Under the pieces are notes generated by a model that saw only the letters and a program-made list of their open reading frames with translations, was not told where the DNA came from and searched no databases. From CAVPKN01 sp964588495 (GTDB lineage Bacteria; Chlamydiota; Chlamydiia; Chlamydiales; JAAKFR01), in NCBI GenBank assembly GCA_964588495.1, contig CAZPPS010000005.1, positions 46,972 through 110,971 of the forward strand: DNA of 64,000 nt. Reading direction: 5' to 3'. Shown piece after piece: positions 25,391-33,563 of this stretch; the first letter of the stretch is position 1; the number at the start of each line of letters is the position of its first letter. A program made the translations under genes and the position numbers.

Positions 25391-25465
25391 CTAGTGCTCG
25401 GTCAAGCCTTTTGTGAGGGCTTTGAGGCGGCCAAACTCCTCACAAAAGGCTTGACCGAGCACTAG
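25391..25465. mobile_element. 75-bp perfect hairpin element with CTAG target duplication
   Basis: 28-base perfect arms (25391-25418 and 25438-25465; CTAGTGCTCGGTCAAGCCTT at the left end) around a 19-base loop. CTAG stands at both outer ends. The GxxExxY reading frame is repaired only if 71 bases are removed and one CTAG kept, so CTAG is the duplicated target. No transposase is encoded, so the element is non-autonomous. Confidence 0.85.
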
Positions 25466-25738
25466 GTGTTCATTATGTATTTGTTCACAGCATTTCAATT
25501 CAACAATCACCCTTTCATTAATGATCAGATCAGCTTTGTACATGCCAATTTTACGGCCTCTGAATGCTACCTCAAACCCTTTTTCAATCTGTACAGAGAG
25601 CCCCTTTTCTTTCATTGCTATTGTTAGTGCATTTTTATAAACTGACTCGAGAAAGGCAACACCAAGTTCATTCATTACATCAAAGCAACATCCTAATATG
25701 CTTTCAGTTAATTCAAAATGTGGCATTTGTGTTTTACT

Positions 25739-25767
25739 ATCCTGCATATCCTGCCGCTTGCGATCCT
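25739..25767 (-). repeat. Right 29-bp terminal repeat around the GxxExxY gene
   Basis: Inverted partner of 25269-25297. It contains the start codon region of the GxxExxY gene. A third, looser copy (TATCCTGCCGCTGAAGCGAT) follows at 25936-25966. Confidence 0.85.
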
Positions 25768-26046
25768 CTTATCTTGTTATTGCTTTTAGATAGCAGAACT
25801 TTTTATACAAAATTTAGCGCGTGTAAACATAAATAATTTATGCACAACATTTTTAATAAAAAATTTCTCACATTCAGTGATTAAAATAAATTTTATCATG
25901 CAAACTGCCAAACTTGGGGTTATTTTTTATTTTTCTATCCTGCCGCTGAAGCGATCCTGTCTATCCTGTTTCTTATTCGTTTAAGAGAATTACATTCCTG
26001 TAATCACGATTTTATGGCACAATTTAGGGCTTAAATCGGGGGCATC
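25768..26046. other. AT-rich spacer with one more AGGAT-type repeat
   Basis: No gene seen. The stretch is AT-rich up to 25925, then has the copy TATCCTGCCGCTGAAGCGAT with CCTGTCTATCCTG at 25936-25966. The promoter for the NfeD/flotillin unit should lie in 25970-26040, where no clear -35/-10 pair stands out. Confidence 0.4.
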
Positions 26047-26559
26047 ATGCCAGAGATTGCAGCTCATTTTTTTTGGTACTGCACAGTTGCAGGAGTTGCC
26101 CTGTTTCTACTTCAGCTTTGTTTAAATCTGATTGGAATTTCTATTGAAGATTTTGATACGGGCTTTAACTGGTTATCCAAGCAGGCCTTGTCGGGTTTTT
26201 TGCTGATGTTTGGGTTAGTAGGGCTGACCTGTACAAAACAATTTGGACTCTCTTATTTTGTTTCCATAGTTTTGGGTGGGCTGGCAGGGATTCTCGTTAT
26301 TTTTGTCACCGGCTGGATTTTTCGGATGGCGAAGGGGCTGCACAGCTCGGGAACTGTTTTTAACATTGAAGATGCGGTTGGCAAAGAGGCAACGGTTTAT
26401 CAGCGCATTCCAAAAGACGGGATGGGAAAAGTGACCCTATCTCTTCACAATTTGACACATGAAATTGATGCGGTAGCAGACATGGATCTCCCCTCTTTTG
26501 TTTCTGTCACTATTTTTGAAAAAATTAACGAGACAACTGTAAAAGTTGTCTCAAGGTAG
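26047..26559 (+). CDS. NfeD/YqiJ-like membrane protein
   Basis: 170 residues with three to four hydrophobic segments (about 7-32, 45-62, 68-95) followed by a soluble beta-rich domain (VGKEATVYQRIPKDGMGKVT onward) that fits the OB-fold of NfeD proteins. NfeD partners with flotillin/SPFH proteins in membrane microdomains, and the next gene, 11 bases downstream, is a flotillin. The pair therefore corresponds to yqiJ-yqiK of E. coli. The short form lacks a protease domain. Confidence 0.78.
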   Translation: MPEIAAHFFWYCTVAGVALFLLQLCLNLIGISIEDFDTGFNWLSKQALSGFLLMFGLVGLTCTKQFGLSYFVSIVLGGLAGILVIFVTGWIFRMAKGLHSSGTVFNIEDAVGKEATVYQRIPKDGMGKVTLSLHNLTHEIDAVADMDLPSFVSVTIFEKINETTVKVVSR

Positions 26560-26570
26560 GGTTTTGTTTT

Positions 26571-27926
26571 ATGGAAATGACATATATGGGCTTCACAGTG
26601 ATCTTTTTTGCTTTATTTATCTTTTCAACGCTCATCTTTTTGGCAAAGCTCTACCGTAGATGCCCCTCCAATAAAATTTTGGTGGTATTTGGTCGTATGG
26701 GCGGGAGCAAAACCGTACAATGCTACCATGGAGGGGGCACATTTGTCTGGCCTTTGATTCAGGGAAGCGCCTTTCTTGATTTGACACCACGCACCATTCA
26801 TATCCCTCTTAAAGGGGCGTTGTCACATCAAAATATCCGCATTAACGTGCCCAGCACATTTACTGTCGCCATTGGCCTGATGCCTGAGATCATGAATAAC
26901 GCAGCTGTCAGATTGCTCGACTTGGATCATAGAGGCATTGAATCGATGGCCACAGAAATTATTATCGGTCAGCTCCGTCTGACAGTTGCTTCGTTGCGTA
27001 TTGAAGAGATCAACCAGGACAGAGAACGTTTCCTGGAAGCCATCAAAAAGAACATTGAGCCAGAGCTCCATAAAATCGGCCTAACGCTGCTGAATGTCAA
27101 CATCACAGACATTACCGATGAGTCTGAATATATCGAAAGTATTGGAAAAAAAGCCTCGGCAACAGCTGTCAACCAAGCCAAAATTGATGTCTCTGAGCAG
27201 GAAAAACAGGGAGAAATTGGAAGATCTGTCGCCGAAAAAGATCGGAGAGTTTCAGTGGCTGCTTTGAATGCAGAAGCAGTCCTTGGAGAAAACGAATCTA
27301 GAGCTCAGATTGCTTTGACAAATGCGACCCTTTCTGAAAAAGAAGCTGAGGCCACAAGACGCTCTTCTGTTGCCAAGCAAAACGCTGAAGTTGAAATTCA
27401 GAAAGCGCGCGCTTCTGCCCAAATGCAATTGCTCGAAGCCGAACAAGTTGTCCCCAAAGAAATTGCCAAGAAAATCATCCAGATTGAAGCAGAAGCGGAA
27501 GCGCAGCGCAATGTGTTGATTGCTAAGGGTGAAGCTGAATCGATCCTTGCGATCAAACAAGCGGAAGCGGAAGGAATTCAGAAATTATTAGACGCTAAAG
27601 CTAAGGGCTACAAACAGCTTGTCGAAGCGTGCGGTCACGATGCCAAAAGCGCTTCTACGATGCTCTTGATCGAAAAATTGGAAGAGATTATCAAAATCCA
27701 GGTCGAAGCCATTAAAAGCATCAAAATTGACAAGATCACCGTTTGGGATAGCGGCTGTAATAAAGATGGGCAAGGCTCTTCAACTTCCAACTTTATCAAC
27801 CAATTTGTGAAGTCACTCCCCGCTCTTCACGATGTCGCGGCTCTTGCAGGGCTTGAGCTTCCTGAATACCTAGGCAAAGTTTCCGAGGAAGAGAGTCTTG
27901 AAGAGGAGATCGCTCACCTGAAGTGA
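26571..27926 (+). CDS. Flotillin/SPFH-domain protein (YqiK-like)
   Basis: 451 residues: an N-terminal membrane segment (4-25), an SPFH domain (about 35-190; VPSTFTVAIGLMPEIMNNAA, ESMATEIIIGQLR), a long coiled coil rich in Ala/Glu/Lys (about 200-345; repeated EAEA and AEAEGIQKLLDAKAKGYKQL) and an acidic tail. This is the flotillin plan; such proteins oligomerise into membrane scaffolds. The start is the first Met, 11 bases after the NfeD stop; a second Met lies at residue 3. Confidence 0.9.
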   Translation: MEMTYMGFTVIFFALFIFSTLIFLAKLYRRCPSNKILVVFGRMGGSKTVQCYHGGGTFVWPLIQGSAFLDLTPRTIHIPLKGALSHQNIRINVPSTFTVAIGLMPEIMNNAAVRLLDLDHRGIESMATEIIIGQLRLTVASLRIEEINQDRERFLEAIKKNIEPELHKIGLTLLNVNITDITDESEYIESIGKKASATAVNQAKIDVSEQEKQGEIGRSVAEKDRRVSVAALNAEAVLGENESRAQIALTNATLSEKEAEATRRSSVAKQNAEVEIQKARASAQMQLLEAEQVVPKEIAKKIIQIEAEAEAQRNVLIAKGEAESILAIKQAEAEGIQKLLDAKAKGYKQLVEACGHDAKSASTMLLIEKLEEIIKIQVEAIKSIKIDKITVWDSGCNKDGQGSSTSNFINQFVKSLPALHDVAALAGLELPEYLGKVSEEESLEEEIAHLK

Positions 27927-27980
27927 TTCTAAGGACGTTTGTTATATTAATAAATCCTTTAAAATAGTATAGTTAAAGGC

Positions 27981-28769
27981 ATGAGCACACAGTCCATATG
28001 CAACAGTTCTACGGCTAGCAGTTTTAAGGATATAATCCTGCCCACTATTCAGGCGGTTTTAGCCATTACGACAGTCGCCTTAGCCATTATTACAGCGCTT
28101 GCTGCGTGTGAGATTGGTCTTATGAATGTTGTGAGTTCCTATGCGTGGGCTTTTGGGGCTGGCGCTGCCATCAGCGCTATAGGCATCGCGATTTGCCAGT
28201 GCCTCAAGAGTTGTTGCGGGCAAACCGAAGAAGAGCGGCTTGATGCTCGCTTGAAAGAAATACTTGCAAAGTCAGCAGTAAAGAGAGATCTAGCGGATGC
28301 CAAGAAACAACTTGAAAAAGATAAGGCGAGGCTGGCAGAGCTAAGAAGTCAGAGGGATCAGAAAAATGAGCCGATTGAGTCAGGAAAGCAACAACGGATT
28401 CTTCTCATAGAGGGTCATAAGAAGCGGATTCTGGGCTTGTCTAGACTGATTGAAAACCATCAAAGAAAACAAATAGAGGCCGACGATTATCTTAATGGTG
28501 ACAAAACCCTACAAGCCGCTGCGAAATATCTATTTGTTCCCGTCTCTATAGATCCCGATTTACTGATTCGTGCAGAAAGAAGGGCGAAAATTGTTAAAAA
28601 CAACGCTGAAACCGCAATTCACAGTGCTAAATTGCAGATCGAAACGTTTGAAAAGCAGCATCGACAATCTCTTGCTGCTAATGAAGAAATTATCGGCGCA
28701 GAAGCTGCCGCAGAAATTGACAAACAAATGCTAACAGTGCTGGCTGAGCTTGAGTCAGTAGTTCTCTAA
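27981..28769 (+). CDS. Inc-like protein with coiled coil
   Basis: 262 residues. Two adjacent hydrophobic segments (about 17-46 and 54-78, IIL...ITALAACEIG and AWAFGAGAAISAIGIAICQC) near the N-terminus, joined by a short turn, form the bilobed domain of chlamydial inclusion-membrane proteins. The rest (85-262) is a charged helical region with long coiled-coil propensity (DLADAKKQLEKDKARLAELR). Bilobed domain plus coiled coil is the layout of IncA-type fusion/tethering proteins, but no sequence similarity is claimed. Its position after the flotillin operon suggests its own promoter in the 54-base gap. Confidence 0.6.
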   Translation: MSTQSICNSSTASSFKDIILPTIQAVLAITTVALAIITALAACEIGLMNVVSSYAWAFGAGAAISAIGIAICQCLKSCCGQTEEERLDARLKEILAKSAVKRDLADAKKQLEKDKARLAELRSQRDQKNEPIESGKQQRILLIEGHKKRILGLSRLIENHQRKQIEADDYLNGDKTLQAAAKYLFVPVSIDPDLLIRAERRAKIVKNNAETAIHSAKLQIETFEKQHRQSLAANEEIIGAEAAAEIDKQMLTVLAELESVVL

Positions 28770-28893
28770 TCAAATCAATATAAGCTCCTCCCTTTTTTTT
28801 AACAGAATCACGCTATCCGCTAGCAAATTGATCTAAAATTAATCGAAGCTTAATAAAAATTTTTCCGTGCGTAAGCTCTCACTGAAAATTCCT

Positions 28894-30087
28894 TTATAAT
28901 GCGGTTGCTTCATATTTAGGGATAGTAATGGTTGCTATGCCATTAGAAATTGTAAGAGAGGCTTTAGCAAAATCAGCATCAGCCAAAAAAGATAATACGG
29001 CAACTCGTTGCTTTTTCCCTTGGTTTGTGTGCAACCAGAGGGTTCTATTCTTTTTGTCCATGATAACTGTTAATTGTCCTGTTTCAACAGAGCTTCTATC
29101 AAACCCGGCAACTTCGCCAATACACGTATAAGATTTATCTAAATTATGGATGAGTGCTTTGATTTCTTCAATTGGTTCGCTTATTGGAACTTTCTTGGGA
29201 GTATAAGGGATAAGCTCAAATTGATTGTTGACCATTGCAAATTGGGTGGAGTCTGCGGATATTCCACAAAAAATATCATTTTTTTCGATCAGCAAAAGCC
29301 GCTCTTGCTCGAACTTCTTTTGAAGTTTTCTAAGAGATTTGACAGTGTCAGGGGAAAAATCGTAATCACAAGGGGTTTTAGGGTTATCTTCAAAATATGT
29401 ATCCAGCCGATCTAAGTTGTTAGTTGAAAGATTGTACAATTCATCACAAAAATAAAAACTAATCGGATTCATAACTTTTCCATCTTCATCGAAAATCATA
29501 TAGGAAGGTAGACAGGCACTTACAAACTGATTCGAGGAGTTGATATAGATTTCAACATTAAAGTATAAATGGTCTGGATCATTCTTTAAGACTTCTCCCT
29601 TACTATTTTTAATATGCTCAAGGGGGCTTTTTATTTCGGAAAAAAATTGTCCAGGCAATTGGGATGTAGCACCCCTAGAATAAAGTAGGTGTGGGTTTAC
29701 AATAAATGTTGGCTCTTGATTTTTATATGCGTTTGCAAGTTTAAAAAAATCTAAAGTGCTTTGAAGGAGGTCCAGCTTAATTGTTCCTGTGAGTTTATCA
29801 GAGTTTACAGGGCCATTAATGCCTGATTGCACAAGAGGCAAAACTTTTTCGGGAATTTTAACGACTTCTTCTCCGCTTCGTAGGGTCGCAATCAAAGCCC
29901 CAATTGCCAAGGTTCCAACAAAACAGGCCCCGCCTATCCCGTAGGCCCAAACCGGCATAATTTCCAAAGCTGCCAACACAACAAATGTGGCCAATAGCGC
30001 TGTCGCTGCAGTTCCTGAAAGCCCTGCACTCAAGGCCGTCCGCGTATCTGCCACGCCATTAAAAGAATAACTTACTGAAAGCGCCAC
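28894..30087 (-). CDS. Inc-like membrane protein
   Basis: 397 residues from a GTG with GAGGG upstream. Two hydrophobic segments at about 24-45 (GTAATALLATFVVLAALEI) and 48-70 (YGIGGACFVGTLAIGALIATL) are followed by a soluble domain of about 320 residues without a recognised family. Its plan (short polar N-terminus, membrane hairpin, large soluble part) matches the gene at 23282-24349, though the sequences do not visibly align. Probably exported to the inclusion membrane. Confidence 0.58.
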   Translation of the reverse strand: MALSVSYSFNGVADTRTALSAGLSGTAATALLATFVVLAALEIMPVWAYGIGGACFVGTLAIGALIATLRSGEEVVKIPEKVLPLVQSGINGPVNSDKLTGTIKLDLLQSTLDFFKLANAYKNQEPTFIVNPHLLYSRGATSQLPGQFFSEIKSPLEHIKNSKGEVLKNDPDHLYFNVEIYINSSNQFVSACLPSYMIFDEDGKVMNPISFYFCDELYNLSTNNLDRLDTYFEDNPKTPCDYDFSPDTVKSLRKLQKKFEQERLLLIEKNDIFCGISADSTQFAMVNNQFELIPYTPKKVPISEPIEEIKALIHNLDKSYTCIGEVAGFDRSSVETGQLTVIMDKKNRTLWLHTNQGKKQRVAVLSFLADADFAKASLTISNGIATITIPKYEATAL

Positions 30088-30145
30088 AAAACCCTCATTT
30101 TTTTATGACAGGATCATAAGATATATTTGTTAGAGTCATATTAAG

Positions 30146-30233
30146 ACCGCTGCCTCTTTTTTGTATTTTTTAAGTGGGCCTAGAATTTTGGTCCGGTAGG
30201 GCAAAAATTCGAGAAATGTGGGGACGTTGCATA
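30146..30233 (-). pseudogene. 88-bp fragment of a paralogue of the 633-residue protein
   Basis: Read on the minus strand it gives VPTFLEFLPYRTKILGPL followed by KKYKKEAAV and then a stop, matching MPTFLEFVPDRTKIVGPLKK in the gene at 33564-35465 (residues about 420-445). Nothing upstream or downstream continues the match. It is a gene remnant in the spacer before the next gene. Confidence 0.8.
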
Positions 30234-30279
30234 AAACAATTTCTTGAAAGAATTGGAGGGTTTAAAATATTTTGCGGAT

Positions 30280-33033
30280 ATGTCTATTCATTTTCCGACA
30301 CAGGGTGGAGGCGAAATCGCCCCTCAAGGGAAGCCGCCACTAAAAATTGAGGGCGTTCAGCTTACAAGTGCCCAAGAGCAAACGATCTACAATCTAATGG
30401 GCAGTGGAGAAACCGATCTTTCTACAATTGAGAATCAATTGGAAAAGGTCGGGATTACTGATCCTAAAGAGCTCAAGGCGATTTTAAACCACATGCAAAA
30501 AGAGACGGGCCACGTTTTTTCTGATGCGGCAACGGTTCAGAAAAAAGAAAAAAAGCGCCCGTCCATCTTTGAGATGGCAGCGAAACCTGCTCTCAAATCA
30601 ACAACACCCGATTTACCCACCGATCTGACTCCTGCTCAGAAAGACATGATTGCGTTGCTGCTCAAAAATATTGCAACCGACCCCACGAGCTTCAAAAGTA
30701 ATTATGAAAAAAATCTGGCTCAAATGATCAAAAACGGGGCCAGTCCTGCACAAATTGCTGCTTTTAAGCAACAAACGCAGCAACAAATAGACGCTCTGTT
30801 TGTCCCGGGAGGGGGAATGAGAAACTCGCTCGATGCCACTGGGCTTAAAGAGCCTGAGCTTTCTCAAGTCATTAAATATCTTAAGGCCCAAGGTGGATTT
30901 GATACCCCGCTAGATGATTTAGCGAGCAATTTTAGAGACGCGATTACCAAGTGGAGCGATGCTCCCGGACGAACGGCTGGAGAGAAACAGTTTGCACAAG
31001 AGTTGTTAAAACTCGTGCAGCCGGGAATGAACGGTGATCAAATTACCAATGTGATCAACCAGTTTTTAGGAAATCAAGACCAAGATGTATTTAAGTTATA
31101 CGGAATCGATCCCAAGAATTTTAAAGACCTTGCTGCCATGCTTCCCGGCGTTCATATCAAATTCCCCATACCCACAGATATCGAAAATGCCTATGTGCAG
31201 TCTTTTAAGTTAGATGAAGCTACTGGAAAACTGATCCGTCAGGCTCTTGATACACACTCCAACGATTTTGCCGGTTTTAAAGCTTATGTGCTTAACACAA
31301 TTTTGCCTAAAGCGCCGGCAAATGAGCAAGATTTTATCAAAGAGCTTTCAGGTAATCAGCCGACAAATCAAAACCTCCCGGCAACAACCCCTGATGGTTC
31401 TGCCTTATTTACATATGTCAATTCCAGCGGAATCCCTGATTCTCAAGTTTACATCCAAATTATTGGAGTGGATCCTCTGACAGGCAAACAATGTTTTGTC
31501 CAGTATGACCGTAATGGAACTCCCCATTACATCGACGCCGAGCCGGGCATGGATTCTTCCAAATATGCCTTTCCCCTCTCCTATTTCAATCGCTCAGCAG
31601 ATGGCAAAGGGGCCTCATTTTATCTTCCTAGCTTAAACGGAGGGAGGCTCTATCAATCTATCGGAGAGCCGCTAAAATTTGGAATCGATCCGGCAGGGGG
31701 CATTATGAGCCCCGATCCTCACCGTCTGGATGATCCTAGTAATGCCGTGATGTGGGATAAAATTGAGTTTACAACAGAGCCCTACAAGGATCCGACCCAT
31801 CAGGGAATGATTTTTCTGAACACAACAGCTGTCGATAATGTCACCCTTCCCATGCTGGTCAGCGTGATGCGGAAAGATGGAACCGATCACGAAGGGGGGC
31901 TTGTTCGGGATGCTTATGATATTTTGGTCCAAAAGCTCACAGCTATGGGCCCTCCCTGGTCGGGATTGATCCAAGGAAACACCATTCTATCGCTCATGGA
32001 TGCCGCCTCAACAGGCCATTTTCCTCAGGATTTTTTCATCACACCGCAGCCCGGACAGACCAAGTCATGGATGGATGGCTTTATCGAAAAATACTTACAG
32101 CATGCCCTTCAAATCAGCACCAATGATTCTGTTACTGTGGGAGATGACGGAAAAGGAATTTGGAGCGGCACGGTTGATCCTAAAACACACAAGATGATCT
32201 TTACAAGGACACCTCCTGGCCAGCCCTCCCCTCCTGCCATCAACCAGACAACGATCACCATTCCCGATAAAACTTCAGAACTTTTAAGTGGGACAGGAGA
32301 TGGTTGGGGGATGGGAAGTGTCAAAAGCTTAACTGATCAGCTTAAAGCCCTTGGCCTTTATACGGGAAATGCACCCGCTTTGAGCGATGATCAAATCCAA
32401 CAGATTATCCAATCTCTGCCCGATTCTAATCCCAACAAGGCAGTCCTCCAACACGCCTATGGAGAAATGAAAATCCAAATCAATCTTGCAAGGGATCTCT
32501 CAGTTGGCATTTGTACAAACACTCTCGGCGCTAAAGGGAATCAAGTGATGAGTAATAGGCTGTGTCAGCTCGCTCAAGATGGATTGATCCCAAAAGAAAT
32601 TATTGGGGATCGTAAACAGGTTAATGGCAACTGGGTGCCCCCATTTACAGATGATCAGATCAAACAAATTGTTGACAACCTTCCCGCTTCGAATCCCAAT
32701 AAGGCCCATCTTCAACTTCTTGAGCAAATGATGAAAGGCAATGGCGATGCCCCTCTTTGCCAGGACACATTTACAGGCGCTTTTCAAACAGCCTACTCAA
32801 GTAACCCAAACATGCCACCTTACGCCCAATTCATCGATCCAGTCGCACTCGTTGTCGCAGAAAATGCCATCAAAAATCCGGGCCATGAAGATGACCGCCT
32901 AGGAAATATCTACACGCATCCTTATACAGACTCCACAGGTCACGAAGGAGCTGCCAGCTCTGTCCCTTCCGAATACCAAAGCGGCACAATCACCTTAGGC
33001 CACCTCGACCGCCCCCACTTCTGGACTTCTTAA
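30280..33033 (+). CDS. Large lineage-specific protein, possible secreted effector
   Basis: 917 residues from the ATG at 30280 (MSIHFPTQGGG); an upstream TTG at 30244 is possible, and the GGAGGG at 30255 is too far from the ATG to decide. No signal peptide or membrane segment. Residues 1-340 are helical and Gln/Lys/Asp-rich with Pro-rich joints; 350-650 look beta-rich (YIQIIGVDPLTGKQCFVQYD). Near the C-terminus a unit is repeated: DDQIQQIIQSLPDSNPNKAV and DDQIKQIVDNLPASNPNKAH (about 32386 and 32650). No catalytic motif is recognised. The size, repeats and lack of export signal fit a type III effector, as inference only. Confidence 0.6.
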   Translation: MSIHFPTQGGGEIAPQGKPPLKIEGVQLTSAQEQTIYNLMGSGETDLSTIENQLEKVGITDPKELKAILNHMQKETGHVFSDAATVQKKEKKRPSIFEMAAKPALKSTTPDLPTDLTPAQKDMIALLLKNIATDPTSFKSNYEKNLAQMIKNGASPAQIAAFKQQTQQQIDALFVPGGGMRNSLDATGLKEPELSQVIKYLKAQGGFDTPLDDLASNFRDAITKWSDAPGRTAGEKQFAQELLKLVQPGMNGDQITNVINQFLGNQDQDVFKLYGIDPKNFKDLAAMLPGVHIKFPIPTDIENAYVQSFKLDEATGKLIRQALDTHSNDFAGFKAYVLNTILPKAPANEQDFIKELSGNQPTNQNLPATTPDGSALFTYVNSSGIPDSQVYIQIIGVDPLTGKQCFVQYDRNGTPHYIDAEPGMDSSKYAFPLSYFNRSADGKGASFYLPSLNGGRLYQSIGEPLKFGIDPAGGIMSPDPHRLDDPSNAVMWDKIEFTTEPYKDPTHQGMIFLNTTAVDNVTLPMLVSVMRKDGTDHEGGLVRDAYDILVQKLTAMGPPWSGLIQGNTILSLMDAASTGHFPQDFFITPQPGQTKSWMDGFIEKYLQHALQISTNDSVTVGDDGKGIWSGTVDPKTHKMIFTRTPPGQPSPPAINQTTITIPDKTSELLSGTGDGWGMGSVKSLTDQLKALGLYTGNAPALSDDQIQQIIQSLPDSNPNKAVLQHAYGEMKIQINLARDLSVGICTNTLGAKGNQVMSNRLCQLAQDGLIPKEIIGDRKQVNGNWVPPFTDDQIKQIVDNLPASNPNKAHLQLLEQMMKGNGDAPLCQDTFTGAFQTAYSSNPNMPPYAQFIDPVALVVAENAIKNPGHEDDRLGNIYTHPYTDSTGHEGAASSVPSEYQSGTITLGHLDRPHFWTS

Positions 33034-33057
33034 TCCAACCTGTATTTTCAACAAAGA

Positions 33058-33186
33058 GACAGATTTTCTTTCTTCCCTTCTCTGTGCCCGCTGTGGTTTA
33101 TTAAATTCCCGGAAAGTTATGGTATAAAAGTCCGTGAGACAAAATAAAAAAACCACAGAGGACACAGAGAACAAAAAAAAGTATCT
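33058..33186. repeat. Palindromic CCACAGAGGACACAGAG element, first copy
   Basis: The left arm (TTCCCTTCTCTGTGCCCGCTGTGGTTT, here 33077-33100) is weak; the right arm, AAACCACAGAGGACACAGAG at 33151-33170, is clear. Related copies lie at 38115-38228 and 60733-60847. Confidence 0.75.
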
Positions 33187-33226
33187 CTTTGTCTTTTTAT
33201 CCTCGTGGGTTTTATTTTCGCTTTCT

Positions 33227-33505
33227 TTAGTCGTCTTTGTCTTTGGGGGGGTCGCGGAGGATGAGAAAGGCTGAGACGCCAAGGCCGATGGTGCTTCCAA
33301 CAGCTAAGCCGGCTGCGACAAAAGCCATTTGGCCGCCGCCAAACACCCCGCCTGCCAAGACAAACGCAAAGATGAGGGCGATTGAGGAAAGAGCTGCCAA
33401 AACAAGACCTATGATCTTGTCGCGGTTGCACTCACAAATAGGTTCGCGCCCCAAGTTAGGTTGGTCAACAAAGACTTTAGAATTATTGCCTGTACCATGT
33501 GCCAT
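33227..33505 (-). CDS. Small two-helix membrane protein
   Basis: 92 residues with a GGAGG Shine-Dalgarno sequence before MAHGTGNNSK. After a 30-residue polar start come two hydrophobic segments (about 31-55 and 59-82), IIGLVLAALSSIALIFAFVL and GQMAFVAAGLAVGSTIGLGV, then RDPPKDKDD. The layout is that of a minimal Inc protein, with both ends expected on the same side. No family recognised. Confidence 0.65.
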   Translation of the reverse strand: MAHGTGNNSKVFVDQPNLGREPICECNRDKIIGLVLAALSSIALIFAFVLAGGVFGGGQMAFVAAGLAVGSTIGLGVSAFLILRDPPKDKDD

Positions 33506-33563
33506 AGTAACCTCCAGTTACGCACACATGTTACTTTAAATGTTAATTTATTATAAAGAGAAA

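Larger units (their letters stand above)
25248..25747 (-). pseudogene. GxxExxY-family gene split by a hairpin insertion
   Basis: The intact part encodes the family's typical start (LTESILGCCFDVMNELGVAF, then LESVYKNAL) and the core YKADLIINERVIVELKC. After QIHNEH the frame enters a 75-base palindrome and stops at 25391. Removing the palindrome and one CTAG restores one frame: EHLAQLINYLKASGITVGML followed by VNFGRRKLEYKRL, exactly the conserved GxxExxY ending, to a stop at 25248. The restored gene would have 142 residues, the family length. GxxExxY proteins are widespread, repeat-associated proteins of unknown function. The present product is a 118-residue truncation and probably dead. Confidence 0.85.
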
